A stretch of 64,000 bases of DNA from Bathymodiolus brooksi (Eukaryota > Mollusca > Bivalvia > Mytilida > Modiolidae), in NCBI GenBank assembly GCA_963680875.1, contig OY804582.1:48440646-48504645 (forward strand), given 5' to 3'. The notes below the pieces were generated by a model. It did not search any database, was not told the origin of the DNA, and worked only from the letters and a program-made list of their open reading frames with translations. Made by a program: the position numbers and the translations under genes. Each line of letters begins with the position of its first letter. Within the stretch, counting starts at the first letter, position 1. This document shows positions 54,881 to 64,000 of this stretch, in pieces.

Positions 54881-55719
54881 GTTTGTTGTAATTACAATCC
54901 AGTCATTTTTTTGTAGCAATAGTAACACGACCGGTATCACATATGGAGCTGAAACTGCTTACCATTGTGGGTCACCAGAGTTCAACCTTTGTGTTATGTA
55001 GGGTCCCTGTTGTTCGCTCTTTCGTTTGGTGTGTAATGTCATTGTTTTTTTCTTTTTTCTTTTGATCATTGCATTGTCCTTCCTTCTTTACTGCTTCTGG
55101 ATACCCCTTTGCTATCTTCAATCATTTCCTACGTTTATACCCCTTCTTGTAATAGATGTTAAACTATTATCCACTCTTTTTAATGCATTTCTCTGACCTC
55201 ATATTATTGTTCCGATAATTGATTATTCATTTGTTCTTGTGTACGTGTTTTAAATATTGTTGAACGTACGGAATATAACCCATGCTATCCTTTTTGATCA
55301 CTTCTGTCAAACAGCCTGGCTACGGTGATTACACTACTAATCTATGTAATTAATGCATATATGAGTCTTGACAATGTATGTTCAGAACTGACGAGTACAT
55401 GAACTTTTAAAGCATATTCCCACAATAAAATTAACAAGTAACGAGTCGACCTCAAGTAATCACAAATAAGACATGCCATAGGTGAACTTGAATTAATGAA
55501 ATATAAGCGTGAATCGTTTTTCGTTTTATATATTTTTTTTAATAACGTAATATATTTTATTCAAATGCTTGCTACAATTAACACGCCAAAAGTCCAAGCT
55601 CCCCTTGGTGTTTCCCTGTTACATCCTGTTCTGATTATCCAGGGCTATAATCAGAATTACCTGAAATATATATACAATCTAAATACAATTTCTATGTAAT
55701 ACCTTTTGAAAACATTTAT

Positions 55720-56780
55720 TTATTTTGCATTTATTATATAATTTTTTACTTTCATTAAAAATGTACACTTTTGAAGTGTTTTATTTTCATTTATTCTTTT
55801 AATATATCCAATGGCAAATATTCTATAAACATCAATATACTTTGTTTTCTGTTCAGATACATAGTACGATTTGTAGACGGAAAACCCTACAACTGTTATT
55901 AAAAAATTTAATGCAAGATAGTTTTTATCATCTATCTTGTATCCAAGTACTATATGATTCAAAATAATTTTGTTTTCGATACCCAAACCCTTCATTAAAT
56001 TCTGAAATTTTGTCCAAAACCCTTTTAGAAAGGTAGAAGTAATAAAATAATGAGAGTAATCTTCATCTAATTTACAGAAATTACATAAATTATTCCCAAC
56101 AATTTTCCATTTGGAAAGTAAAACTTTATTTGGAATAATAAAATGAAAAAGTTTCCATCTGAACATTTTAAGTTTGTTTTCCTCAAGAAATTTGAAAATG
56201 AAAAAATATAGACTACTTGTATTTGGTTTTTCAGACAACACAAACTAATTAATCCAATAATGTGTACCAATAGGGTTTGAAAATTTAACATTCACCAGTT
56301 TATTATATAATAACTTATTAGACAATGTAGATAAATTAATAAACTGATTGTTCCAGATGAAATAATCTTTTTTGATATTTACAATGCTTTTAACTGAGCT
56401 TTCTGTTTTTAAAATGTCTATCCAATTCTTTGGAAAAGCTTTTTTAAGAATACTAAATTCAGATATCCAATTAGATTTATTTTTTAACTTGTGAAGAATA
56501 AATTCTTGCGTAATTGTACCATTATTATCATTATATCAAATGTAATAAATCTATTTCCCCATAAAATTTGCTTTCTTACATTACTGAATGTTAATGGTGA
56601 ACTTAATTGACCACCACCTGTTTTTATCCAACTGGTCAAAACATTTTTGTAAAATTCGGGTATATTATTTAGAAACTGTTTATGTTTTTTCACATCTATG
56701 TTCATTTTAAAAATAAGCCATACTTTCCCAAATTGGCAAATACATTCAAATATTTTAGTGGCATCAGTTTCCAATTCGAA
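55720..56780 (-). pseudogene. LINE C-terminal region with CCH zinc motif
   Basis: The frame 56,484-56,774 includes I-P-E-F-Y-K-N-V-L-T-S-W and K-Q-I-L-W-G-N-R-F-I. The 173-codon frame 55,720-56,241 includes C-N-F-C-K-L-D-E-D-Y-S-H-Y-F, a C-x2-C with following His found at the end of L1/Tx1-type ORF2 proteins (zf-RVT). A frameshift near 56,240 separates the parts. Confidence 0.75.
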
Positions 56781-57109
56781 AATTTTGAGTCAGCTAATCT
56801 ACTTACCCATGATGACTTCAAATATATAAACTAACTTTCTATATCTATCATTTTCAGCCCACCCTTCTCAAAATCTCCTATCAAAGTATTTCTTTTTACC
56901 TTATCTGGTTTCTCATTCCATATAAATTTAAAACACTTACTCTCTATCTCTTTTTTGTATTTTTCTGGAATAACACATGAACTAACAATAAAATAGGTAT
57001 AATCAAAGCTTTAATGATTAGTACTTTACCCAATATTGAGAGATTTCGCTTTGACAATTTTTGTTTCCCAATTAAGTTTTTCACATTCTATGTAATCATG
57101 ACCATAATA

Positions 57110-57349
57110 AATACCTAAGGTCTTTATTGGTGTTTTGTCCATTTAATATTTTCTTCCTTATCTTTACTGTGTTTTAGTTTCCCAATCCACAACCCCTCTG
57201 TCTTATTTCTATTTATCATTAAACCTAAAAAATTACCACAAATTTCAATTTCGTCCATAGCAACAGATATATCGTTTTTAGAGTTAAAATATAGTGTTGT
57301 GTCATCTGCTAATTGCAAAATTTGTATTCTATGTGTTTGTATTTTTATA
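57110..57349 (-). pseudogene. LINE reverse transcriptase, second half
   Basis: The frame at 57,124-57,354 reads I-K-I-Q-T-H-R-I-Q-I-L-Q-L-A-D-D-T-T-L-Y (block C; L-A-D-D in place of the usual F-A-D-D or Y-A-D-D). Next come M-I-N-R-N-K-T-E-G-L-W-I-G and then, after a shift, L-G-I-Y-Y-G, all typical of L1/Tx1-like RT. Confidence 0.8.
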
Positions 57350-57911
57350 CTCATATGAGTCGGAGTTTCTTCAAAAGCTTGTAAAAGATAAGAAGATTCA
57401 TGAGGCTAGAGCCTTTAATTTCACATACAGGTATATTGATGACGTTTTATCTATCAATAATTCTAGATTTGCAGAATTTCTTCCATTGATATATCCTCCA
57501 GAGCTGGTTAAAGAGACCACCGATACAGCTTCGTCCGCATCATTTTTGGACTTATACCTCGAATTTGACGACAGTGGTCAACTCAGTACTAAAATTTATG
57601 ATAAGCGGGACGACTTCAATTTTAAAATCATAAATGTTCCAAACATGTGCAGCAATATACCAGCTTCTCCTGCATATGGTGTTTACATCTCGCAATTGAT
57701 TCGCTATGCAAGGGCCAGTAGCAATTATTCTGATTTCCTGAAACGTCATCTTCATCTACGAAACAGGCTACTGGACCAGGGCTATAAAAAGATTCGCCTT
57801 ATTCGATCTCTTAAAAAGTTTATATTCCGATACCAAGATCTTGTCGAAATATATTCCGTCTCTGCAGAAAAAATTATAAGCGATGCATTTTCATATAGTG
57901 AAAATGTATAA
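57340..57911 (+). pseudogene. PLE reverse transcriptase C-terminal half
   Basis: An open stretch runs from within the LINE junction to a stop at 57,911. It contains F-T-Y-R-Y-I-D-D-V-L-S-I-N-N-S-R-F (block C with the catalytic Asp pair), P-P-E-L-V-K-E-T-T-D-T-A, K-I-Y-D-K-R-D-D-F-N-F and A-Y-G-V-Y-I-S-Q-L-I-R-Y. It ends S-E-N-V. It is open over about 185 codons but lacks the nuclease and RT N-terminus. It is the best reference here for the decayed RT relics. Confidence 0.85.
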
Positions 57912-58277
57912 AGATAAAGAAGTCAAAAAATGTCAAGGATAATCTTTTTTGTCAATGTGTGACGTAAAAATATTTTTGACATTTACGTCACCGAATATGG
58001 TACTGCTTTGACAACTATTTTACCTATTTTGTTCCTGTATTTAAATACTGTTATAGTGACAGCCGGGACCTTTGAACCGTAATGAGAGCGGGAGGTTTGG
58101 CGCCTTAAAATCTGATTCAACCCACCATTTCTTTGGAAATACCTGTACCAAGTCAGGGTCATTACGGTTTTCCCAGTTTTCCGGTTGTTGACTGATTTTG
58201 TCTGTATATATAATTATGAGTTTTGACTTTCCCTTTGTAAGATTGTTCGGAATTCGGTAATTTTGTTATTACCCTTA
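57350..58277 (+). mobile_element. 5'-truncated PLE inserted in the LINE
   Basis: This plus-strand insertion of about 0.93 kb begins just before the Y-S-Y-E-S-E-F codons of PLE RT and ends with the terminal sequence 'ggtaattttgttattaccc'. It splits the L1-like RT between blocks B and C, and joining the flanks restores similarity to the LINE family. The target duplication is at most 2-3 bp. Its 3' end is complete, unlike the PLE at 7,099-10,134, so it defines the element's 3' terminus. Confidence 0.85.
57912..58277 (+). other. PLE 3' untranslated region
   Basis: It contains 'tgacatttacgtcac', 'gtactgctttgacaactat' and 'gcgggaggtttggcgcc', shared with 7,099-7,290 on the minus strand. About 180 bp follow that the first copy lacks, ending at the conserved terminus. 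No hammerhead ribozyme core was found, although such ribozymes are known from some PLEs. Confidence 0.7.
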
Positions 58278-58900
58278 TTCATCTATTGTTATCTGAAAAC
58301 CCTTGATATCCTTATTATTTCTTATTCGAAGAGCCATGATTTCAACTGATAAAACAAATAGCAAAGCAGATAAAGGACAAATTTGACGTATTCCGCGCGA
58401 GTTTTCGAAAATCTCTGATATCCAGCGATTGTTCATTACACAAGTTTGAATATTACTGTATAAAGTTTTAACCTAAGTTATAAACGATTCATTAAACCCA
58501 AAATGTTTTAAAGTTGTCAAGATAAATGTCCATTCAAGAGAGTCAAACGCTTTTTTAAAATCAACAAAGACTATTGCCCCTTCAACATTATAAGATTCAG
58601 CAAAATCAATAATGTCTTGTATTTGTCTATGATTGAAGCCAATGAACCTGTTTTTAATATATCCAGTTTGGTCATTATTTACAATTTTTTCTAAAACTTT
58701 TTTTAAGCGCTGTGCTAGAACATAAGAAAGAATTTTTAAATCGACATTTAAAAGAAAAATTGGCCTATAATTATCTAGAACGAAGGGATCCCCTTTTCAA
58801 ACAATAAAGATAAAACACTAGCCGCTGAGAAAAACTCAGTAGCTTTTCATCATAGCTTTTATTTAGAACATCAATTAAAAAAATTTTGCATTAGAACACC
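58278..58900 (-). pseudogene. LINE reverse transcriptase, first half
   Basis: Without a start codon, the minus strand encodes N-Y-R-P-I-F-L-L-N-V-D (about 58,760), N-D-Q-T-G-Y-I-K-N-R-F-I-G, and V-F-V-D-F-K-K-A-F-D-S-L-E-W (block A, about 58,540). It continues to R-G-I-R-Q-I-C-P-L-S-A-L-L-F (block B, Gly replaced by Ile, about 58,390) and G-F-Q-I-T-I-D-E. It then meets the PLE at 58,277. One stop lies near 58,480. Confidence 0.8.
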
Positions 58901-59135
58901 CTTCTTCAGTTACCTTTCCATCCTGATCCTGAAGTCGGTTTTCTTATGTTGCATCGAAAATAAAATTACTGGTAAGATTTTCATCAGGATATTTTGTAGT
59001 ATATAATTTTTCATAATACGATTTAATAGTACAAAGAATGTGCATCTGGTCAGTTATTTTTTCATTGTTTTCATCTATTAATTTGTTTATTGACTTTTAA
59101 TTTGCCTCTGTTTTTCCAGACCTAGAAAATATGAG

Positions 59136-59880
59136 TTATTTTTCCCTATATTCCACCCATTTCTCACGACATCTAATTTGTGCCCCTTTAGCTTTTTGGT
59201 CATATATTTTTACAAGTTGTGTTTCAATATTATGAATAACTTTATTTAAATTATCGTTTTCCTCGCTTTGATTATCCCTTAGCCTAATATTTTTTTCTAA
59301 TTCACTTTCTAATTTATGTCTAAGTTCTCTAGTTAATTTTGATTTGTTTTTACAATACATAGTGGTTACTTCTCGAATTTCAACTTTCATTGCGTCCCAT
59401 AATAATCTTATGTCGATCTTATTATTATGATACTGTATTAAATATTTATCAATTACTTTATTTATTAACTGTTTATAATCATATTCCTGTATTACAGAAT
59501 TATTAATTTTCCAATACTCTCTTCCCTTTTCAGACACCCCCGACCGAAAGGTTAAAACCACACTTTGATGATTAGTATACTGTTTAATGTTACAGCCTTG
59601 AGCAAGCGATAACAAATCTTTTCCTAAAAGAATTATATCAATCCGACGAGCTTGTGTTTTGTCTTTCCTACGTCATGTAAACTGTTGTCTGTTTTTATTA
59701 TATATCCTCCAGACATCAATTAACTTATTAGTTTTTATAAAGGACTTTAAACTATTTACTGATTGTTTACAAACATTACCTGTGCGTAAACTTCTACGAT
59801 CTATGTCTTGCATTATCTCGTTAAAATCTTCACCGACAACAAGAATACCCGTTCCATGTTCTTTACAGAAATTACTTACC
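59136..59880 (-). pseudogene. LINE endonuclease end and linker
   Basis: The minus strand near 59,810-59,860 reads G-I-L-V-V-G-E-D-F-N-E-I (normally G-G-D-F-N). R-R-I-D-I-I-L-L-G follows at about 59,640, then T-N-H-Q-S-V-V-L in the 159-codon frame 59,136-59,615. In the last motif Asn replaces the usual Asp before His. The rest is a Lys/Glu-rich linker. Confidence 0.65.
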
Positions 59881-60181
59881 TTTTTCTGCCATTTTCATCA
59901 GTAACCTTGTCAATGACCTTATAATTGACTGCTTTATTAATAAATATTGCTAACCCCCCCCCCCCCCCCCTACTAGCAGATGTTCCTATGCTACCATAAA
60001 CGTTAAAATCTGTATTGAAATTTATTTCGTTTTCAATATTCTGATCGAAATGTGTTTCTTGAAAATAAGCTATATCACATTTCATTGACTTGACCCATTC
60101 TATAGCTTGACCTCTTTTCTCTCTGTTTTGCAAACCATTTACATTTAAGCTATATAAATTTATCATATTTTTGACAGACAT
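59876..60181 (-). pseudogene. LINE endonuclease, N-terminal part
   Basis: The frame begins M-S-V-K-N-M-I-N-L-Y-S-L-N-V-N-G-L and contains K-C-D-I-A-Y-F-Q-E-T-H-F, the N-(V/I)-N-G-L and Q-E-T-H motifs of the apurinic-like endonuclease that nicks target DNA. A run of 17 C (59,954-59,970) makes a glycine tract where a variable loop normally lies. The run may cause a frame error. Confidence 0.75.
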
Positions 60182-60195
60182 TTGTTATGAGATAA

Positions 60196-61740
60196 GATTT
60201 GTATTTGATATGTAGCAATTCTACAATTCGCTTTATAGTTGTTATTTATCATCTAATATGGCTTTGTAATATATCAAACATGTAACAATATAAAATAAAA
60301 ATCCCTTTGCATAAGGAAATGTATTAAGTGAATATATTCTAACTTTCTTGAATATAATCAACTCGACTCTCACGGATCTCGTGATTTTTTTTTATTCTAC
60401 GGTTAGATTGCATTCTCCATTACGTAACATACGGAACCTTGCTTTATCTCTGTTCTTAATTTAACCAATTCTCGAATTAGTATCTGAGACAACAAATCAC
60501 AAATCAGATCAATATAACCTGAAATGTAAGGTAATCAGAACGCACCTCATTGAATTAACGTTAGAGAAAACAGTAAGGAAAATATATAATGGACAATACA
60601 GTAACAATTGCAAAATCTTACAATTTTAGAGAATTAAGCTAGCTCTTGCTTTAATGAGCAAGCACAATACAAATTGAATACATCGTGTTCGCTTTGCTAA
60701 AATAGTGCCATCACCATAAGCTTAACGAACTGCAACCTATCTCTTCATGATATTGCTGAAGAATTGCTCATTTTTACGTTAAATAATACTCATTCACTCA
60801 CTCCCGTATTCCATAACTCCAGAAACATCTGAGTTATTTTATCTTCATGTTCAGACCCTTCTACGTGGAAATCCTGTTGTTCTTTTTTATGTTAACCTTC
60901 ACAACACTAAAGTTCATCAAGCAGGAATTAAACTGATATACTACTAAAAAGATCTGGATGTTAGCGTATCATTCTCTCCTTCATCGGGGATAGCAAAACG
61001 AGGGTTACACTCGAAGGTACAGTTTGCTAGTCCCATGCGTCTCTGATGTATTTATATTACCATATACCGTTTCTGACCTTTATCAAAGACATATAGAAAA
61101 CAGCAACATCATCCGATATAATATTGTCTACGGGTGATCGCCTGCTATTTCGATCCATCATAACCAGGCTGTCAGCAACCTGTCTCACAAAGATCTAGTA
61201 TCACTAGAAGTTTAGGAAGACAAATATCAAATGAACTATTTTATTTTAGAAAGATTGCTGTATGACTCGACACACACGCTCGGTTTCCTCGGAAACAGTG
61301 CCATTTAATATACATATGATTCTTACATAGGTGAAAAAGCAAAGATGTGATAATTATCTGCAGGTTTTAATTTCTTATGTAATTCTAAAGGATCAATACC
61401 AGTTATTTCTGTCGATACCATTTGACACTTGAATATAAGCATTATATTTTAATTGTCTATCCTGTCTCTTCCGTTTGGTTTTGTTGCTCCTTAAGACTTT
61501 TATATTATTTGACTTTTTAATTTCGGCGCACTTTATGAAGGTTACTCCAGAAACGTGTCGCGCGCACTGAATTAGATATCTGCGTATTTATTGGAAACAT
61601 ACGACAATATTGTATGTCGTAGACATAATTTTTTCCATACAAATTAACAATTAAGAATTTGTTTTCATACATTTAGCAAAATCTGCCCCAAATAGTCATT
61701 TGCTTATCATAGTTTTCAACAACTGTAAACAATTGCTCAA
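60196..61740 (+). repeat. Copy 4 unit sequence after the LINE
   Basis: It resumes at 'ttatttatcatctaatatgg', parallel to 6,395 and 27,470. It carries the SINE-like tail (60,744-60,803) and the empty site for the 2.3 kb DNA transposon (about 60,828). From 60,850 it parallels 12,900-14,000. No gene is seen. Confidence 0.6.
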
Positions 61741-62990
61741 AAATCGTGTTCTTCGATATAAAAAAAAATGGTTTACACCTGTTGTATATTACAGTGATGT
61801 GCAATATTGGTCAGTTGATTTTCTTGCGTTCATTTTCATATTTTACCTGTATATATGATGACCTCATGATACCTATACAACAACACATTTCATATGGTTT
61901 GAGATTCCGTGTGTTATACATGTAATACACGGATGTCATAGTTCTGTTTGATTACATGTATTTGTACACAACTCGTTTAACATTTCACTAGCACATTTAT
62001 ATTTATTTATGTAATACCGTATGAGTAACATATCTATGTTATTTACTGTAGTAAGATCATCTCAATCGTTTTTATTTCACCTACGTTGTATAATGTTTTC
62101 ATTGTATAGACCACCACATCATTACAAGTTCTATATTATTGTATTGTAGGTTTATTTATGACAGTTTTAATCTATAACTAATTATTTACGTTTATTTCTT
62201 TTTCAGTCTTGGGTAAGTGTTATGTTCTTATAGTTCTTTTAATTTAATTAAATAGTATAATCACTTGTAAGGTAAGTACTTGTGTGTCTGATATGTTTGC
62301 ATATTATATTTTACGGTACCTGTGTAGATTATCTTACATATCATGTCTTACATAAGATATAATTTCTACATTACTGACATACAACATCCAGTATATTATA
62401 TCTTATACTAAATATCATTATGACATTGACATTATTGTTAAATATATTCGTTATCGAAAAGTAATAATAATTGCATTAGCTATGAATTATAAATTGCAAT
62501 AATGTTTATATCATATAATGCATGGCAATTCAAAACACTGTGACTGCTGGGTAGATAATACCCTCGATGACTCAAATTTCACAAGTGAAAGAAAACCGAA
62601 GACTCTAGGCATCATGAGTTACATATGCCCGAGGTAGATTAACCACAGTCTTTAATAGTACATCATAGACGAACTGTGAACTCATTCTTTACTGTAACAG
62701 TAATTATCATCCCAAAATGAATAAGTGTAATTATTTTTTATGACGAAATAACACACAGGTTGTTAGCAGTAACCGGGTGGTCGTACCATTTTTTTCTGGG
62801 TCGACATACATGCATATGTATTTGATTTCTTTCAAATATCGGAAGTGTCTCATTTTTTCTAACAAATGGATTGGTAGCATATGAAAAAAATAAACATCCT
62901 CTGGGATTTCAGGCAAACCTGTTTTGGTGTAGACAGTTTTAGTCGTAAATAAAGCTACATTAAACCTAGAAAATTGTATGGATGTCCTGA
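61741..62990 (+). other. Copy 4 right part and following AT-rich sequence
   Basis: Up to about 62,270 it matches parts of copies 2 and 3, including the splice-like block at 62,200-62,280. Beyond that I see no similarity to other copies. A 61-codon minus-strand frame (62,731-62,916) has no recognised domain. Confidence 0.45.
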
Positions 62991-62993
62991 TTT

Positions 62994-63115
62994 TGATCAG
63001 TCTAATTAAAATTAGACCTCCGCACTTGCTCCCTATTTTCTATCGTTGGTCAGCGACTAAAAACAACAGTAGAAAATAGGGAGCAAGTGCGGAGATCTAA
63101 TTTTAATTAGATTGG
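62994..63115. repeat. 122-bp near-perfect foldback with GTCAGCGAC loop
   Basis: Arms of about 46 bp, containing 'gcacttgctccctattttct' and its inverse, enclose a loop of about 28 nt that includes 'ggtcagcgac'. The arm ends contain the smaller palindrome 'tctaattaaaattaga'. The arm sequence is unrelated to the foldback at 31,233-31,414, but the loop motif is shared. Confidence 0.75.
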
Positions 63116-63269
63116 ATGTTGATGCAATGTTAAGCACCAGACTTCAGTTATCAATATACACAACGAAAACTCCAATCGATATGTGGCGTTGTAACTTAAA
63201 TAATTCTGTGAAAGACAGATATCAATTAAATTATTGTTTTGTATCAAACACTTCAATGCACAGGCAATT

Positions 63270-63440
63270 ACTTGGTTATCTTTGTGGGTTTTTGTTGTGC
63301 CATTATGTCTCTATGCGTTCTGAGTTCTGCGTTGTGTTGCCCGTTGTAATTTCCGCCAAAAAACGATGTTCGGTTCGTCGTTACCATCAGTTGTTTTAGG
63401 AGGGATCATGTCTTAATTACGTTATATGTGTTTGCTTGCG
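63270..63440 (+). repeat. PLE-type 3' tail relic
   Basis: The order 'gttctgcgttgtg', 'gcccgttgtaatttccgcc', 'aaacgatgttcggttcg' and later 'cacagtgtccaa' matches the tail family at 465-555. The 95-codon open frame across 63,112-63,399 is not recognised as a protein. Confidence 0.4.
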
Positions 63441-63457
63441 CACAGTGTCCAATGCAT

Positions 63458-64000
63458 ATTTAATGATGAATGTAAACACTTGTGTTACTGATAACACTAC
63501 TTACACCATGTTGTATGTCAGATCAGTGTGTCAGATTTAACTATGAATATACACACATGTGTTACTATTAACACTACTTACACCACGTTGTATGTCGGAT
63601 CACTATGTCAGATTTAATGATGAATACACACACATATGCTAGCACTACTTACCAAATGATGTGTGTCAGATCTGTATGTCAGATTTAATGGTGAATGTAC
63701 ACTTTACAGATGAAACTACTTACACCATGATGTATATCAGATCAATATGTCTGAATTAATGATGAATGTACACACATGTGTGGCTGATGACACTACATAC
63801 ACCATGTTGTATGTCAGACCACGTTGTCTGAATTAACGATGAATGCACACACCTATGTTACTGATGACACTACTTACACCATGTTGTATGTCAGATCAAT
63901 ATGTCAGATATAATGATGAATGTACACACATATGTGACTGATAATACTACCCAAACCATGGTGTATGTCAGAGCAATATGTCTGATTTAATGATGAATGC
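63458..64000. repeat. 77-bp minisatellite
   Basis: Seven head-to-tail units start 'atttaatgatgaatg' at 63,458 and contain 'actacttacaccatgttgta' and 'tgtcagat'. Unit length is 70-77 bp. The array runs past the window edge. No coding frame is maintained. Confidence 0.85.

Larger units (their letters stand above)
55520..60195 (-). mobile_element. L1/Tx1-like LINE, split by a PLE
   Basis: The minus strand carries an apurinic-type endonuclease, a linker, RT, a C-terminal region and a CCH zinc motif, covering nearly a full ORF2 of about 3.7 kb once the 0.93 kb PLE is discounted. No ORF1 precedes it, so it is 5'-truncated near the ORF2 start. The flanks match uninterrupted sequence in copies 1 (about 6,345) and 2 (about 27,425). 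Stops and shifts make it inactive. Confidence 0.8.
48200..62500 (+). repeat. Large duplicated unit, copy 4
   Basis: The order matches copy 2 closely from 48,210 to 55,510, with about 1.1 kb missing near 48,720 (equivalent to 19,905-21,085). It continues after the L1-like insertion at about 60,200, matching copy 1 at 60,640-61,740, copy 2 at 61,780-62,100 and copy 3 at 62,110-62,270. It is most similar to copy 2 by shared Gypsy and LINE insertions. Confidence 0.8.

Noticed and set aside
57552..57755. Minus-strand frame inside the PLE
   Set aside because: It is the shadow of the PLE RT frame on the opposite strand.
57912..58277. Hammerhead ribozyme in the PLE 3' region
   Set aside because: Such ribozymes are known from some PLEs, but no CTGATGA followed by CGAAA with a closing stem was found in either PLE copy.
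62731..62916. 61-codon minus-strand frame
   Set aside because: No family is recognised and no second copy is available for comparison. It is not supported as a gene.
63458..64000. Hammerhead-type satellite, because CTGATGA occurs in several units
   Set aside because: The units lack the required GAAA segment and stem II pairing.
63458..64000. CRISPR-like array
   Set aside because: Units are contiguous without variable spacers and the host is eukaryotic.

Overview
The window is AT-rich, repeat-dominated eukaryotic DNA with no recognisable intact host gene, rRNA gene or tRNA gene. The mixture points to a mollusc, most likely a bivalve close to the mussels (Mytilidae). It holds Penelope-like elements (PLEs) with an N-terminal GIY-YIG nuclease, dispersed tails that read like those common in mussel DNA, and SINE-like repeats ending in a GCGTTAAAC-type tail. 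The host assignment is inference from repeat style, not a database match.

The layout is a set of four diverged copies of one large unit, in the same orientation. Copy 1 is about 1-14,130, copy 2 about 19,380-31,230, copy 3 about 32,000-41,345 and copy 4 about 48,200-62,500. Each carries the same ordered landmarks, and later insertions and deletions make the copies unequal in length. Copies 2 and 4 also share the 5' part of the same Ty3/Gypsy element immediately upstream (14,992-19,368 and 41,362-48,195), so that element was duplicated together with the unit. Inside the unit there is a second level of repetition. Several decayed fragments of a PLE reverse transcriptase C-terminus, each followed by a 3' untranslated tail, stand head to tail on the + strand (for example 327-410, 2,236-2,440, 3,720-3,863 and 5,040-5,560 in copy 1).

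Younger elements interrupt the unit copies. Copy 1 holds a nearly complete but broken minus-strand PLE (7,099-10,134) with the permuted domain order GIY-YIG then RT, and a 2.3 kb terminal-inverted-repeat DNA element (10,563-12,891) with a CTG target duplication. Copies 2 and 4 share one 5'-truncated CR1/L2/Jockey-like LINE (22,553-24,440 and 50,553-52,434) that copy 1 lacks. Copy 4 has an L1/Tx1-like LINE (55,520-60,195), itself split in its RT domain by a 5'-truncated PLE (57,350-58,277). Copy 3 has LINE debris, including a 49-bp minisatellite made from an RNase H active-site motif (36,762-37,485). Short foldback elements of 91-182 bp occur throughout, and a 77-bp minisatellite fills the right edge (63,458-64,000).

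All protein-coding stretches are broken by stops or frameshifts and are annotated as pseudogenes of mobile elements. Nothing here forms an operon or a functional pathway. The interest lies in the nested architecture, which gives a relative chronology of insertions and duplications.
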